A stretch of 64,000 bases of DNA, taken from Bryobacteraceae bacterium. GTDB lineage: Bacteria; Acidobacteriota; Terriglobia; Bryobacterales; Bryobacteraceae. Every line of letters starts with the position of its first letter. The first letter of the stretch is position 1. The notes below the pieces were generated by a model. That model worked only from the letters and a program-made list of their open reading frames with translations, had not been told where the DNA came from and did no database searches. The stretch spans positions 1 through 64,000 of the forward strand of contig JANWVY010000013.1 in assembly GCA_025056455.1 (NCBI GenBank). The letters run 5' to 3'. Shown in pieces: positions 17,217 through 26,552 of the stretch. The position numbers and the translations under genes are program-made.

Positions 17217-17331
17217 ATCGAAGCGGCCCTAGTTTGGCGGGGACGAAGCGTCGATATATGCTCGAAGGGGAGCTCCCGGCCAGCGCTGGGTCTCCGGGGA
17301 GAGTAAGTTGCTGACACGACAGGAACAATCC

Positions 17332-18048
17332 ATGACAAGAGCCGATGACGGAGAATTTGAATTAATTCTCGGCAACAAGCAACTGTTAAGCGTCTTCTTC
17401 GTAGTGGTGATGCTGTTAGGAGTATTCTTCGCGATGGGCTACATCGTGGGGAAAAACTCGATTCCAGCAGAAGCCTACTTATCGAAAAAAACCGAACCGA
17501 TCCGGGTTGACCCGCAAGCCTCCCAAAGCAGCCGTTCGCCCGTAGCGGAAACGCCCGTTGCGCGGCCAGTTCCCCCAGTTGTGGGGGAGGCGAAACCATC
17601 CCAGCCGCCCTCGCCGGCTCCAACTCCCAGTGAAACGGCCTCATCTGCGGTCCGGCCAGACCCCTTAGCTGACGCTCGCTTGGCGCCTCGGGCCAAGGAG
17701 GGAAGCGCGCCCGAGAGCCCAAAGACTTCGCCCGAAGTCAAACGCGAGCCAAAGGCCACAGAGACTCCGCGCCCGGTGCGGAAAGAGGAAGCAAAAGGGT
17801 CTGGCGTGATGGATCCGGTTTCCGGTAAGAGCTATCTTCAGGTTGTCGCCACGACTCGCGCCGATTGCGAAATCGTGGTCGATGTGTTGAAGCGCAAAGG
17901 TTTTCCCGCCATCATTACGCCCGGTCCAAACGAGAAACTCTTCCGCGTGCTGGTGGGCCCGCTCGAGGATTCTGCCGCCATCGCGAGGACTCGCGCGGAA
18001 CTGGAAAAAGCTGGATTCCAGAAACCCTATCTGCGAAAGCAGCCCTAA
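17332..18048 (+). CDS. SPOR-domain membrane protein
   Basis: A bitopic protein of 238 residues. After a short cytoplasmic tail (MTRADDGEFELILGNKQ) comes one membrane helix (about residues 18-40, SVFFVVVMLLGVFFAMGYIV), then a long Pro/Ala/Glu-rich periplasmic linker (about 50-155) and a C-terminal SPOR domain (about 160-235, SYLQVVATTRADCEIVVDVL ... FRVLVGPLEDSAAIARTRAE). SPOR domains bind denuded septal peptidoglycan, so a role in division or cell-wall remodelling is likely. I use the ATG at 17332; a TTG 24 bases earlier is possible. It ends 6 bases before lipA. Confidence 0.85.
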   Translation: MTRADDGEFELILGNKQLLSVFFVVVMLLGVFFAMGYIVGKNSIPAEAYLSKKTEPIRVDPQASQSSRSPVAETPVARPVPPVVGEAKPSQPPSPAPTPSETASSAVRPDPLADARLAPRAKEGSAPESPKTSPEVKREPKATETPRPVRKEEAKGSGVMDPVSGKSYLQVVATTRADCEIVVDVLKRKGFPAIITPGPNEKLFRVLVGPLEDSAAIARTRAELEKAGFQKPYLRKQP

Positions 18049-18054
18049 AATTCC

Positions 18055-19038
18055 TTGTCGGATCTAATTCAGATTCAGGACTGGAAACCAAGCGGATTGA
18101 GGCAGCACGACACGATCGATGCGCCTCCAGGCCCAAGGCAACGTGTCGCCAAGCCGCGGCTACCTGATTGGCTGCGCAAAGGCCAAACGCACTTTGAGTC
18201 CGTAACTTTGCTCAAACAGCAACTCCGCAGGCTGCGCCTGCACACGGTTTGCGAGTCGGCTCGGTGTCCGAATTTGCACGAATGCTTCCACCGTGGCGCC
18301 GCAACCTTCATGATTCTCGGCAATCTTTGCACCCGCGGTTGCGGTTTTTGTTCTGTACCCAAGGCGTCGCCAGAAAAACACACGTTCACGCTCGATCCCG
18401 ACGAGCCCCGCCATATTGCTCAAATGGCGGCTAATCTGCGTTTGCGCTACGTTGTGATTACCAGTGTGAACCGCGACGATCTAGAAGACGGCGGCTCGGC
18501 TCATTTCGCACAAACCGTTCGGGAAGTCCGCCGGGCGTTACCTCAAGCTCAGGTCGAAGTCTTAACACCGGATTTCTGCGGCGACCTTCGAGCTGTGGAA
18601 CGCGTCTTAGATGCGGGTCCGCACGTCTTCAATCACAACATGGAGACGGTGCCACGGCTCTACCGCCGCGTACGTCCCCAAGCTGACTATCTGCGCTCGT
18701 TGCGGGTTTTGGCGCACGCGCGCCAATATCGCCCCGAGGTCTTAACCAAGTCTGGCTTCATGGTAGGGCTGGGAGAGACGGAGCAGGAGGTTCACCAGCT
18801 CCTGCGCGATTTACGCAGCTGTGGTGTGGATGTGGCAACCATCGGCCAGTATTTGCAACCCACACGAAGGAACCTCCCGGTTGTGGAATACGTGAGTCCG
18901 AAACAATTCGACGCCTATCGAGATTTTGGCTTATCGCTAGGATTCCGGATGGTATTTTCCGGTCCCTTTGTGAGATCCTCGTACATGGCCGATCTGGTCA
19001 AAGACCAAGCGGTCCCGCACGAGGTCTCCCGAACGTGA
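18055..19038 (+). CDS. lipA: Lipoyl synthase
   Basis: Radical-SAM enzyme that inserts two sulfur atoms into octanoyl groups on E2 and H proteins. 327 residues from a TTG at 18055; no closer ATG preserves the N-terminus. Both clusters are complete: auxiliary cluster cysteines C66, C71, C77 (CESARCPNLHEC) and radical-SAM cysteines C92-x3-C96-x2-C99 (CTRGCGFC). The RSSYMADL segment near the C-terminus supplies the conserved Ser ligand. The last four bases overlap the GTG of lnt. No lipB (octanoyltransferase) is in the window. Confidence 0.96.
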   Translation: MSDLIQIQDWKPSGLRQHDTIDAPPGPRQRVAKPRLPDWLRKGQTHFESVTLLKQQLRRLRLHTVCESARCPNLHECFHRGAATFMILGNLCTRGCGFCSVPKASPEKHTFTLDPDEPRHIAQMAANLRLRYVVITSVNRDDLEDGGSAHFAQTVREVRRALPQAQVEVLTPDFCGDLRAVERVLDAGPHVFNHNMETVPRLYRRVRPQADYLRSLRVLAHARQYRPEVLTKSGFMVGLGETEQEVHQLLRDLRSCGVDVATIGQYLQPTRRNLPVVEYVSPKQFDAYRDFGLSLGFRMVFSGPFVRSSYMADLVKDQAVPHEVSRT

Positions 19039-20492
19039 AACCTCTTCTTCTTGCGCTCGTGAGCGCCGTTTTGACCATCCTCGTTTTTCCCCGTTTTGAG
19101 CTGACGTGGCTTGCTGGAGTTTGTCTGGCGCCCCTCATCTTGGCCTGCGCGCACGAGGCTCGGCCTGCGGTCCGGCTGGGATTTGGCTGGGCGGCGGGAA
19201 TTGTCTACTGGTGTGGTGTGTGTTACTGGATCCAGCCGGTGCTAGCCAACTACGCCAGCATGAGCCAGCCGCTGGCGTGGTTTACCTTCCTGTTGTTTGG
19301 AATTGGCAAGGGCGTTCATTGGGCGGTGTTTTGCTGGGCGGCAGGCTATCTGGTGCCTGCGTCATGGGCAGTTCCCGCCGTGGCGGCCTTGTGGACTGGG
19401 ATTGAGCGCACGAATGCGATTAGCTTTGTCTGGCTCCCGCTTGGCAACGCTGGCCTGGAGATGGGAATTCCCATGCGGCTTGCCCCGCTCGTGGGCGTGT
19501 CCGGGCTATCGTTTGTGTTCGCCACCATGAACGTCGCCGTGGCCTTGCTGTTGCTCCGGCGTCCCCGGCGGCACTTGCTTCCTCTAGCAGGGTTACTCTT
19601 TCTGTTTTTGCTGCCAGAGCTACCCGAGGCTGAGAAACCCGCTGCGACGGCGGTGCTCATTCAACCCAACATTGAGGAACGACAAGAGTGGACCGCGGAA
19701 TTCACCGAGCACACCATCCGCAGTCTTGCCCTGCTTTCTTTGGAACATGCAACGGAGGATCGAAGCAAGCCTGCGGAGGTGATTGTCTGGCCGGAAGTCC
19801 CAGCGCCGTTTTATTTTACGGACCCCATGTTTCGCGACCAAGCGGAACAACTGGCCCGGGTGACACAAACTTCGTTCTTGTTTGGCGCAGTCGGGCGTCA
19901 TCCGTCAGGAGCGCCCACCAACTCCGCCTTTATGGTTGGACCTGACGGTAATTTCGTGGCGCGCTATGACAAGGTGAACCTGGTGCCGTTTGGCGAGTTT
20001 GTTCCCAGCGGCTTTTGGTGGATTGAGAAGATTTCATCCGAGTCAGGAAATTTCGTAGCCGGATCAAGACGTGTGCTGTTTCCTTCGCGCCAGGGGAGTC
20101 TCGGCGTTTTTATTTGCTATGAGTCGGCCTTTCCGAACTTCGTGCGGCAGTTTGTGGCAGACGGGGCTCAAGTGCTGGTGAATCTTTCAAATGATGGTTA
20201 TTTTGGCCGCTCAGCGGCGCGGGAGCAGCATCTGTGGCTGGCGCGAATGCGTGCGGCGGAAAACCGCCGCTGGCTCATCCGGGCTACGAACGACGGAATT
20301 TCTGCGGTGATTGATCCCGCAGGCCGGCTGGCGCAGCAATTCGCTCCCCTCAAGCGCCTGTCGGCCAAAGCGCGCTTTTCCTACCGCAGCGACCAAACTC
20401 CCTTCTCGAAATACGGGGACTGGTTTGCCTGGAGCTGCCTGGTGGCCGGGGCTCTCAGTGGTGTGCTTTCTTGCAGATGGCGACCGAGCTAG
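19035..20492 (+). CDS. lnt: Apolipoprotein N-acyltransferase
   Basis: Inner-membrane enzyme that adds the third acyl chain to lipoproteins; 485 residues. About six to eight N-terminal membrane segments precede a nitrilase-fold periplasmic domain (about residues 200-450) with the catalytic Glu in WPEVPAPFYF, Lys in RYDKVNLVPFGEF and Cys in FICYESAFPNF, and a final membrane helix near the C-terminus. GTG start with GAGG upstream; it overlaps lipA by four bases. This confirms a diderm envelope. Confidence 0.95.
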   Translation: MKPLLLALVSAVLTILVFPRFELTWLAGVCLAPLILACAHEARPAVRLGFGWAAGIVYWCGVCYWIQPVLANYASMSQPLAWFTFLLFGIGKGVHWAVFCWAAGYLVPASWAVPAVAALWTGIERTNAISFVWLPLGNAGLEMGIPMRLAPLVGVSGLSFVFATMNVAVALLLLRRPRRHLLPLAGLLFLFLLPELPEAEKPAATAVLIQPNIEERQEWTAEFTEHTIRSLALLSLEHATEDRSKPAEVIVWPEVPAPFYFTDPMFRDQAEQLARVTQTSFLFGAVGRHPSGAPTNSAFMVGPDGNFVARYDKVNLVPFGEFVPSGFWWIEKISSESGNFVAGSRRVLFPSRQGSLGVFICYESAFPNFVRQFVADGAQVLVNLSNDGYFGRSAAREQHLWLARMRAAENRRWLIRATNDGISAVIDPAGRLAQQFAPLKRLSAKARFSYRSDQTPFSKYGDWFAWSCLVAGALSGVLSCRWRPS

Positions 20493-20578
20493 GCCCGCTC
20501 GCCAACTCACGGAATGACAGCGGTCGCCACCGGGCCAGCGCAAGGTTCTCTCAAACCAAAAACTGAAACAGTGATATA

Positions 20579-20590
20579 TGTATTGATACA
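20579..20590. promoter_or_regulatory. Palindrome upstream of the IclR regulator
   Basis: TGTAT-TG-ATACA is a perfect 5-bp inverted repeat 28 bases before the IclR-family ATG at 20618, in an AT-rich island (20571-20590) unlike its surroundings. Such short palindromes near a regulator start are often autoregulatory operators; binding by this regulator is unproven. Confidence 0.3.
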
Positions 20591-20617
20591 CTCCACCAGA
20601 TTTTGAGCAGCATATTG

Positions 20618-21379
20618 ATGGAAACGAAATCGACGCCTCCCTCCCGGGCGCTTGCAAAAGGGCTTGATTTGTTAGAAGTGCTGCGGGTCGAGTCTCATCC
20701 CTGCGCTCTGCGCGATCTTGCCGCTGCCATTGGTTTAGGGAAAGCCTCGACCCTCCGGTTGCTCAAAACTTTAATTGCGGCTGGCTTTGTGGCATCGGAC
20801 GGGCAAGGGCGGTATGCGCTCAACGGTCGCTGGGTGTCGGGGGCAAGCCAGGTCTGGATCCGCCGCCTGAGCGAAGCGGCGCTGCCGGAAATGCGACGTT
20901 TGAATGAGGACTTAGCGGAAACCGTGAGCCTAGCGGCTTTGTACGGAGATCACATCCGCGTGGTGGAGACGCTCGAAAGTCCGCGTCACATTCGCATGTC
21001 GAATTACCGTGACCGCATCTTGCCACCGAACGCCTCCTCGCTAGGAAAAGCCATTACTGCCTTTCAGGAGCCCGAGGTGCAGGCTCGCTTGTTATCGGTT
21101 TACGGCATCTACCGCCAGACGAAACGCACGATCACCGATCCGGTCGAGATCCGGCAGCATTTGGCCCGGATTCGAGATCGCGGTTGGGCCTATGAGATGG
21201 AGGAAACTGTGCCCGGAGGCTGTTGTTTTGCCTCTCCGATCGTTCTGCCCTCTGAGCCAGTGCGGTCCGCAATCAGCGTTTCGCTTCCCGTGGACCGGCT
21301 AACGACGGCGCTCCGCAAACGTCTTCCGGCCATGCTGACCAATGCCGCGGAAAACATCAGCAAGGCGCTCCGCCGGTGA
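20618..21379 (+). CDS. IclR family transcriptional regulator
   Basis: A 253-residue regulator. The N-terminal winged helix (about residues 8-65) contains ALRDLAAAIGLGKASTLRLL as the recognition helix-turn-helix; the C-terminal IclR effector-binding domain (about 80-250) has the typical GDHIRVVETLESPRHIRM strand pair and GWAYEMEETVPGGCCFASPI pocket region. The ATG at 20618 is preferred over a TTG at 20603. IclR regulators control catabolic genes; the sulfatase gene 166 bases downstream on the same strand is the obvious candidate target. A 12-base palindrome lies upstream. Confidence 0.9.
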   Translation: METKSTPPSRALAKGLDLLEVLRVESHPCALRDLAAAIGLGKASTLRLLKTLIAAGFVASDGQGRYALNGRWVSGASQVWIRRLSEAALPEMRRLNEDLAETVSLAALYGDHIRVVETLESPRHIRMSNYRDRILPPNASSLGKAITAFQEPEVQARLLSVYGIYRQTKRTITDPVEIRQHLARIRDRGWAYEMEETVPGGCCFASPIVLPSEPVRSAISVSLPVDRLTTALRKRLPAMLTNAAENISKALRR

Positions 21380-21545
21380 TTGGTTTGAACGTTTCATTTC
21401 TAAAACACGGGATACGTGGGCCTCATGGTAGGCTTGTGGTGAATTTGGGCCAGCGGCGAGCTTCAAGAATTTAGCGAGTAACGCGGTAGGATCAAGGGCC
21501 CTAGGGCAATGAACCGCTCCATCGGCACTGCTCGGAGAAGACAGC

Positions 21546-23165
21546 ATGATGAATCGAAGACAATTTCTGCATTCCTGGGCCACCGCAGCCTTACCGTCTC
21601 TAGCCGCCAAGCCCAATTTGATTGTGATTCTTGCTGACGATATGGGCTACTGCGATTTGGGCTGCTATGGAAGCGAAATTCGCACGCCCAATCTCGACCG
21701 CTTGGCCTCCCATGGAGTGCGTTTCACACAGTTCTACAACACAGCGCGCTGTTGTCCGACGCGCGCCTCTTTACTCACGGGCCTCTACCCGCACCAAGCT
21801 GGTGTGGGCCATATGGTGGACAATTCCCGGCCATTTCCGGGCTACCGCGGCGATCTGGCGCCTCACACGGTGACTATCGCCGAGGCGCTGAAGCCCGCAG
21901 GCTACCGGACCTACATGGTCGGAAAATGGCATGTCACTCCGGTGACTCCCTCCAAACACAACTGGCCTCGCCAGCGAGGATTCGACCGTTTTTATGGAAC
22001 GATTCACGGAGCAGGGAGTTTCTACGATCCGGTTACTCTGACCCTTGACAGCCAACCGGCAGAGCCTGCTAGTCCCGATTATTTTTACACCGACGCTCTA
22101 GCTCACTACGCCAGCAAGTTCATCCAAGAGACTCCGCCCCACCAGCCTTTCTTTCTCTACGCGGCTTTTACCGCGCCTCACTGGCCGTTGCACGCCCTCG
22201 AGCCGGATATTGAGCGCTACCGGGGCCGCTACAAAGAAGGCTGGGACGTCTTACGGCGAGAGCGTCATGAGCGCATGATCCAAATGGGGATTGTCGACAA
22301 ATCCTGGCGTCTGACACCGCGGGACCCCCGGGTTCCTGCGTGGAAGGAAGCCCCACAGCGGAAGTGGCAAGAGCGCCGAATGGAGGTCTACGCGGCCATG
22401 ATCGACCGTCTGGACCAGTGCATCGGGCGCATCGTCGACACCCTGGTGCGCCAAAACCAGCTTGACAATACGTTGATCCTCTTCCTTTCGGATAACGGCG
22501 GCTGCGCCGAAGAGCTTGGTCCTCACATGGTGGCGCGCCACGTTCCGAAGCAAACGCGGGAGGGCCGGCCGGTGCTGCCGGGCAACCGCCCCGATCTAAT
22601 GCCTGGGGGCCCACATACGTATCAGAGCTACGGTCAGGGCTGGGCCAATGTCTCCAACACTCCCTTCCGCTTGTACAAGCACTGGGTTCACGAAGGGGGA
22701 ATCGCTACGCCCTTCATTGTTCACTGGCCCGCCCGGATCAAAAATCCAGGAAGTCTGAATCATGATCCCGGCCACGTGATTGACATTCTGCCAACTTGCT
22801 TGGAAGCGGCCGTAGCCAGCTATCCTAAGGAGCGACAAGGTAGGTCGACGCCGCCGGTTGAAGGAAAGAGTCTGGTGCCTTGTTTTGAAGGGAGAAAACG
22901 GGCCTCTTACCCTGCTCTCTATTGGGAGCATGAAGGCAACCGGGCCGTGCGCGAAGGAGATTGGAAACTGGTTTCGCGCTACCCAGATCAATGGGAACTA
23001 TTCCACATGCGGGCGGACCGCACGGAAACCAACGATTTGGCCAAGCAAGAGCCTGAGAGGGTGGAACGGATGGCCGCGCACTACCAAGCTTGGGCTTCGC
23101 GCGCCCAAGTGGTTGCCTGGGAGGAGGTGTTAAAGTCGCCGCGGCTGGCGCTCCCTGAAGGCTAG
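21546..23165 (+). CDS. Sulfatase (formylglycine-dependent, arylsulfatase-like)
   Basis: Hydrolyses a sulfate ester; 539 residues. The active-site signature CCPTR at residues 69-73 has the Cys (C69) converted to formylglycine in this family, followed by ASLLTGLYPH. Metal-binding Asp pair LADDMGYCDLGCYG (residues 31-32) and the FLSDNGG motif are present. The N-terminus MMNRRQFLHSWATAALP has a twin-arginine-like signal, suggesting export. The natural substrate, probably a sulfated polysaccharide or arylsulfate, is not evident. It follows an IclR regulator; no glycosidase is nearby. An FGE-type activating enzyme is needed and is not seen in the window. Confidence 0.93.
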   Translation: MMNRRQFLHSWATAALPSLAAKPNLIVILADDMGYCDLGCYGSEIRTPNLDRLASHGVRFTQFYNTARCCPTRASLLTGLYPHQAGVGHMVDNSRPFPGYRGDLAPHTVTIAEALKPAGYRTYMVGKWHVTPVTPSKHNWPRQRGFDRFYGTIHGAGSFYDPVTLTLDSQPAEPASPDYFYTDALAHYASKFIQETPPHQPFFLYAAFTAPHWPLHALEPDIERYRGRYKEGWDVLRRERHERMIQMGIVDKSWRLTPRDPRVPAWKEAPQRKWQERRMEVYAAMIDRLDQCIGRIVDTLVRQNQLDNTLILFLSDNGGCAEELGPHMVARHVPKQTREGRPVLPGNRPDLMPGGPHTYQSYGQGWANVSNTPFRLYKHWVHEGGIATPFIVHWPARIKNPGSLNHDPGHVIDILPTCLEAAVASYPKERQGRSTPPVEGKSLVPCFEGRKRASYPALYWEHEGNRAVREGDWKLVSRYPDQWELFHMRADRTETNDLAKQEPERVERMAAHYQAWASRAQVVAWEEVLKSPRLALPEG

Positions 23166-23249
23166 CTGTTTGCCATCACCGGACGCGTGAGCGACCGGCC
23201 GTAGTTGCCGCCTAGTGCGAGGAGTTGAGAGCTTTGAGTCGTGACGGAA

Positions 23250-23326
23250 TGGCGCGCCCGGAGAGACTCGAACTCCCGGCCTGATGGTTCGAAGCCATCC
23301 GCTCTATCCGGCTGAGCTACGGGCGC
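23250..23326 (-). tRNA. tRNA-Arg(TCG)
   Basis: A 77-base tRNA with encoded CCA. The acceptor stem GCGCCCG pairs with CGGGCGC; the anticodon stem GATGG/CCATC encloses the loop CTTCGAA with anticodon TCG; the T arm is CCGGG-AGTTCGAGTCTCT-region with the invariant TTCGAGT. It reads CGA-family arginine codons. Confidence 0.95.
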
Positions 23327-23334
23327 GTACCTTT

Positions 23335-23340
23335 ATTATA
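23335..23340 (-). promoter_or_regulatory. -10 element of tRNA-Arg
   Basis: A perfect TATAAT (minus strand) lies 8 bases upstream of the tRNA-Arg 5' end, in an otherwise GC-rich gap. No clear -35 is seen 16-18 bases further upstream. The expected start site would leave only a very short 5' leader. Confidence 0.45.
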
Positions 23341-23375
23341 CGAGGGTTGGCCGGCCTTAGCGCCTTGCTCTCCGC

Positions 23376-26300
23376 TCAATCCCCAATTGCGCCAGCCGAT
23401 CCAGGTTGGGCCGCAGGCGCCGCCTTGCGTCCTGCGATCCAGGCCCCAAGATCATCAAAGAGCGAGTAGGCTACCGGCGTCACGATGAGCGTCAAGAGTA
23501 ACGACAAGCTCTGACCTCCAATGACAACAATGGCAATCGAGCGCCGCTCTTCTGCACCAGGGCCAGCTCCCAAAGCGAGCGGCAACATGCCAGCAACGAG
23601 CGTAAGCGTGGTCATCAAGATTGGGCGCAAGCGGTCGCGATTGGCTTGCAGGATTGCGTCTAGCCTCGACAGACCTTCGCGGCGCAAGTTATTCGTGTGA
23701 TCAATCTGGAGAATCGAATTCTTCTTCACGACGCCAAACAAAACTAGAATGCCCAAGGCGGAATAGAGGTTCAGCGTATCGCGAAAGAACCAAAGCGAAA
23801 GAAATCCAAAGGGAACTGCAAGCGGCAGGCTCAGAAGAATCGTCACTGGGTGCACCAAGCTCTCAAATTGCGATGCCAGGATCATGTACATGAACGCGAT
23901 GGACAGCAGGAATGCCAGCAGAAATTCGCCAAACGTGCGCTCAAACTCGCGGCCCCGCCCGATGACCGTCGTGGAATAGGCGGTGGGCATGTTCAGTTCC
24001 GCAGCCGCCTTCTGCATCTCAGCCAGACGATCGGCCAGCGCAAAGCCGGGAGCGATGTTCGCCCGGATACCGACTTGGCGCTGGCGGTCGAGGCCTTCGA
24101 TGCGATAGGCCGTGACGCCCTCCTGGATCTTCACGACATTGTCTAGCCGGACCATCTCTCCATTTCGGGCCTGTACATAGAGCTTTTGAATGGCGCTTGC
24201 GTCTCGGCGGTCGACACCGGTCAGCCGTACCTCAACGTCATAGTCCTCAGCCAGGCGGTCGTCGCGAAAACGAGAAACTTCATCATCACCTCCCACCATG
24301 ATGCGCAGACTGCTGGCAATCTCTGCGGCGTCCACTCCCAAGTCGGCGGCTCGGTCGCGGTCAATATAGACACGCAATTCAGGTTTGGTGAGGCGCATCG
24401 TCGTGTCCACATCGACGAGCCCCGGAATTTGCATGGCTTTCTGCCGCAGTTGTTCGCTGAAGCGGTTTAGGGCTTCCAGTTCCGGCCCGCGAATCGAGAA
24501 ATCGATATCAACGGGCGCCGAGCCCTGGCTGATGGACTGCGAGTTTCGCACTTGAATGCGAAGTTCGGGGAACCGTTTCAAGCGAGCGCGAATGGCCTGC
24601 ATCACGTCGCGCTGCGAGTAAATGTTTTGAAATGCTTCCCAGGGTTTTCCTTCCAGCGTTTTCCGCCAAAGCCGTCCGAGAGAAAAGACGCGTTCCTCAA
24701 TGGGCTGGATCCGAATGAAGAGCTGCGCATTGTTGACTGCACCGAGATAGCTCGCCCCCATGGTGGCTAGTACATGTTCAATACCCGGCAAGGTGCGAAT
24801 CTCTTCCTCGACGCGGCGCGCCACCTCATCCATGGATGCCAGTGTGGCGCCCTCGGGCGCGTTAACCGACATCTCAAACTCCCCTTCGTCTACATTCGTG
24901 GGAATGTATTCTTGGCGCAGCAACTTGTACAAGGGAACATTCGATGCGATGACTGCTAACGCACACAAGCTGACCGTCAGCCGGTGACGCATGGCCCAAG
25001 CCAGCATGGCCGTGTAAACGCGGTCCACCCAAGCATAGAATCCGCGCCGTGAATGGGGATGACCGGCAGAGGAAATCCGCGTCAACATGCGGGAACTCAT
25101 CATGGGTGTGAGACTGAAGCTGACCAAAAGGGACACAAGAATTGCGGCTGCTGAGGTCACTCCAAAGCTGTATAGAAAGCGACCAGAAATACTGCTCATA
25201 AAGGAAACCGGCAGGAAAATGACTACCAGGCTGAGGGTGGTCGCCATGACCGCTAACCCAATATCTCGCGTCGCTAGCACAGCGGCCTGCATCGGGGGCA
25301 GGTTTTTCTCCTCAATGAAGCGGAAGATGTTTTCGAGCACCACGATGGCGTCGTCAATCACTACGCCCACCATCAAGACTAAGGCCAGCATCGTAATGTT
25401 GTTCAGCGTGAAGCCAAACATGCGCATGACGCCAAAGGTGGCAATGATCGAGGCGGGAATGGCTACGGCCGCGATTGCCGTTGAGCGCCAGTCACGCATG
25501 AACAACAACACCACGAGCGAAGCCAAAATACTGCCCAGAATCAGGTGCAGCTGAACTTCGTGAAACGCTGCTTCGATATACCGCGATTGATCCTGTACGA
25601 TGTCGAGCTTGACTCCAGGAGGAAGTAGTTCTCGGATGCGAGGCAGCCGCTGCTTCACGTTGTTGATCACTTCCATGGTGTTGGCGCCGGACTGGCGGCG
25701 CACCTGAATGGCCACGCCAGGCTGCCCGTCGTAGCGCGCTGCCGTACGCTGTTCCTTATGACCGTCCTCAGCGTAGCCGATGTCTCGAATTCGCACCGGC
25801 GTGTTCCCGATCGTCGCCACCACGAGATCGTTAAATAAGCGGGGATCTGGAAACCGCCCCAGAGTGCGCAGCACGAGCTCGCGGTGGCCCTCATCCACGC
25901 GGCCGCCAGGAATTTCTGCATTTTGCCGGGCGACGGCGTCGCGCACGCGAAGGATGGGAATTTTGTAGGCGGCAAGCCGGTTTGCGTCCACCCACACATT
26001 AATGGCGCGGCGCTGGCCGCCAATGAGCGTCACCTGGCCGACACCGCCCACCGACTCAATCGAATCCTTCACTTCCCGGTCAGCGAGCTCGTACAGCTCC
26101 CGTGCGGTCTTATTTCCAGACAACACAAGACTCAGAATGGGTGAGGCTTCCGCGTCGAGCTTGCGGATCAGCGGCGGCTTGGCGTCACGCGGCAACAGGC
26201 TGATTACGGTCGCGACGGCATCGCGTACGTCTTGGGCCGCAACATCGATGTTTCGTTTGAGCGAAAAGGTAATGGTGATGATCGACTGGCTTTCTGTTGA

Positions 26301-26552
26301 GGTGGAGCGGATGTTTTCAATGCCCTCTACCGTCGCTACCGCATCTTCAATCCGCCGTGTGATGCTGCTTTCGATTTCTTCGGGCGAAGCGCCGGGCAGT
26401 AGGGTGCGCACACTGACGATGGGCAGATCCACATCGGGGAAGCGGTCGATGCCGAGCTTTGTGTAGGAGACTGCGCCTACGACCACCAGGGCCAAAATCA
26501 GCATGACGGCGAACACCGGCCGTGCGACGCATACTTCTGCGAGCTTCTGCAT
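23376..26552 (-). CDS. RND efflux transporter, HAE1 family inner-membrane pump
   Basis: A 1058-residue AcrB-like proton-driven pump with twelve membrane helices and two large periplasmic loops. Visible: N-terminal VCVARPVFAVMLILALVVVG, the TM4 proton-relay Asp pair in GVVIDDAIVVLENIFRFIEE, the TM10 Lys in FGVVKKNSILQIDHTN, and duplicated halves joined near residue 520. The TM4 DD pair and TM10 Lys fit a multidrug/hydrophobe exporter (HAE1) rather than a heavy-metal (HME) pump. Its ATG directly follows the TAA of the adaptor gene, so the two are coupled. No outer-membrane factor (TolC type) is adjacent. Confidence 0.95.
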   Translation of the reverse strand: MQKLAEVCVARPVFAVMLILALVVVGAVSYTKLGIDRFPDVDLPIVSVRTLLPGASPEEIESSITRRIEDAVATVEGIENIRSTSTESQSIITITFSLKRNIDVAAQDVRDAVATVISLLPRDAKPPLIRKLDAEASPILSLVLSGNKTARELYELADREVKDSIESVGGVGQVTLIGGQRRAINVWVDANRLAAYKIPILRVRDAVARQNAEIPGGRVDEGHRELVLRTLGRFPDPRLFNDLVVATIGNTPVRIRDIGYAEDGHKEQRTAARYDGQPGVAIQVRRQSGANTMEVINNVKQRLPRIRELLPPGVKLDIVQDQSRYIEAAFHEVQLHLILGSILASLVVLLFMRDWRSTAIAAVAIPASIIATFGVMRMFGFTLNNITMLALVLMVGVVIDDAIVVLENIFRFIEEKNLPPMQAAVLATRDIGLAVMATTLSLVVIFLPVSFMSSISGRFLYSFGVTSAAAILVSLLVSFSLTPMMSSRMLTRISSAGHPHSRRGFYAWVDRVYTAMLAWAMRHRLTVSLCALAVIASNVPLYKLLRQEYIPTNVDEGEFEMSVNAPEGATLASMDEVARRVEEEIRTLPGIEHVLATMGASYLGAVNNAQLFIRIQPIEERVFSLGRLWRKTLEGKPWEAFQNIYSQRDVMQAIRARLKRFPELRIQVRNSQSISQGSAPVDIDFSIRGPELEALNRFSEQLRQKAMQIPGLVDVDTTMRLTKPELRVYIDRDRAADLGVDAAEIASSLRIMVGGDDEVSRFRDDRLAEDYDVEVRLTGVDRRDASAIQKLYVQARNGEMVRLDNVVKIQEGVTAYRIEGLDRQRQVGIRANIAPGFALADRLAEMQKAAAELNMPTAYSTTVIGRGREFERTFGEFLLAFLLSIAFMYMILASQFESLVHPVTILLSLPLAVPFGFLSLWFFRDTLNLYSALGILVLFGVVKKNSILQIDHTNNLRREGLSRLDAILQANRDRLRPILMTTLTLVAGMLPLALGAGPGAEERRSIAIVVIGGQSLSLLLTLIVTPVAYSLFDDLGAWIAGRKAAPAAQPGSAGAIGD

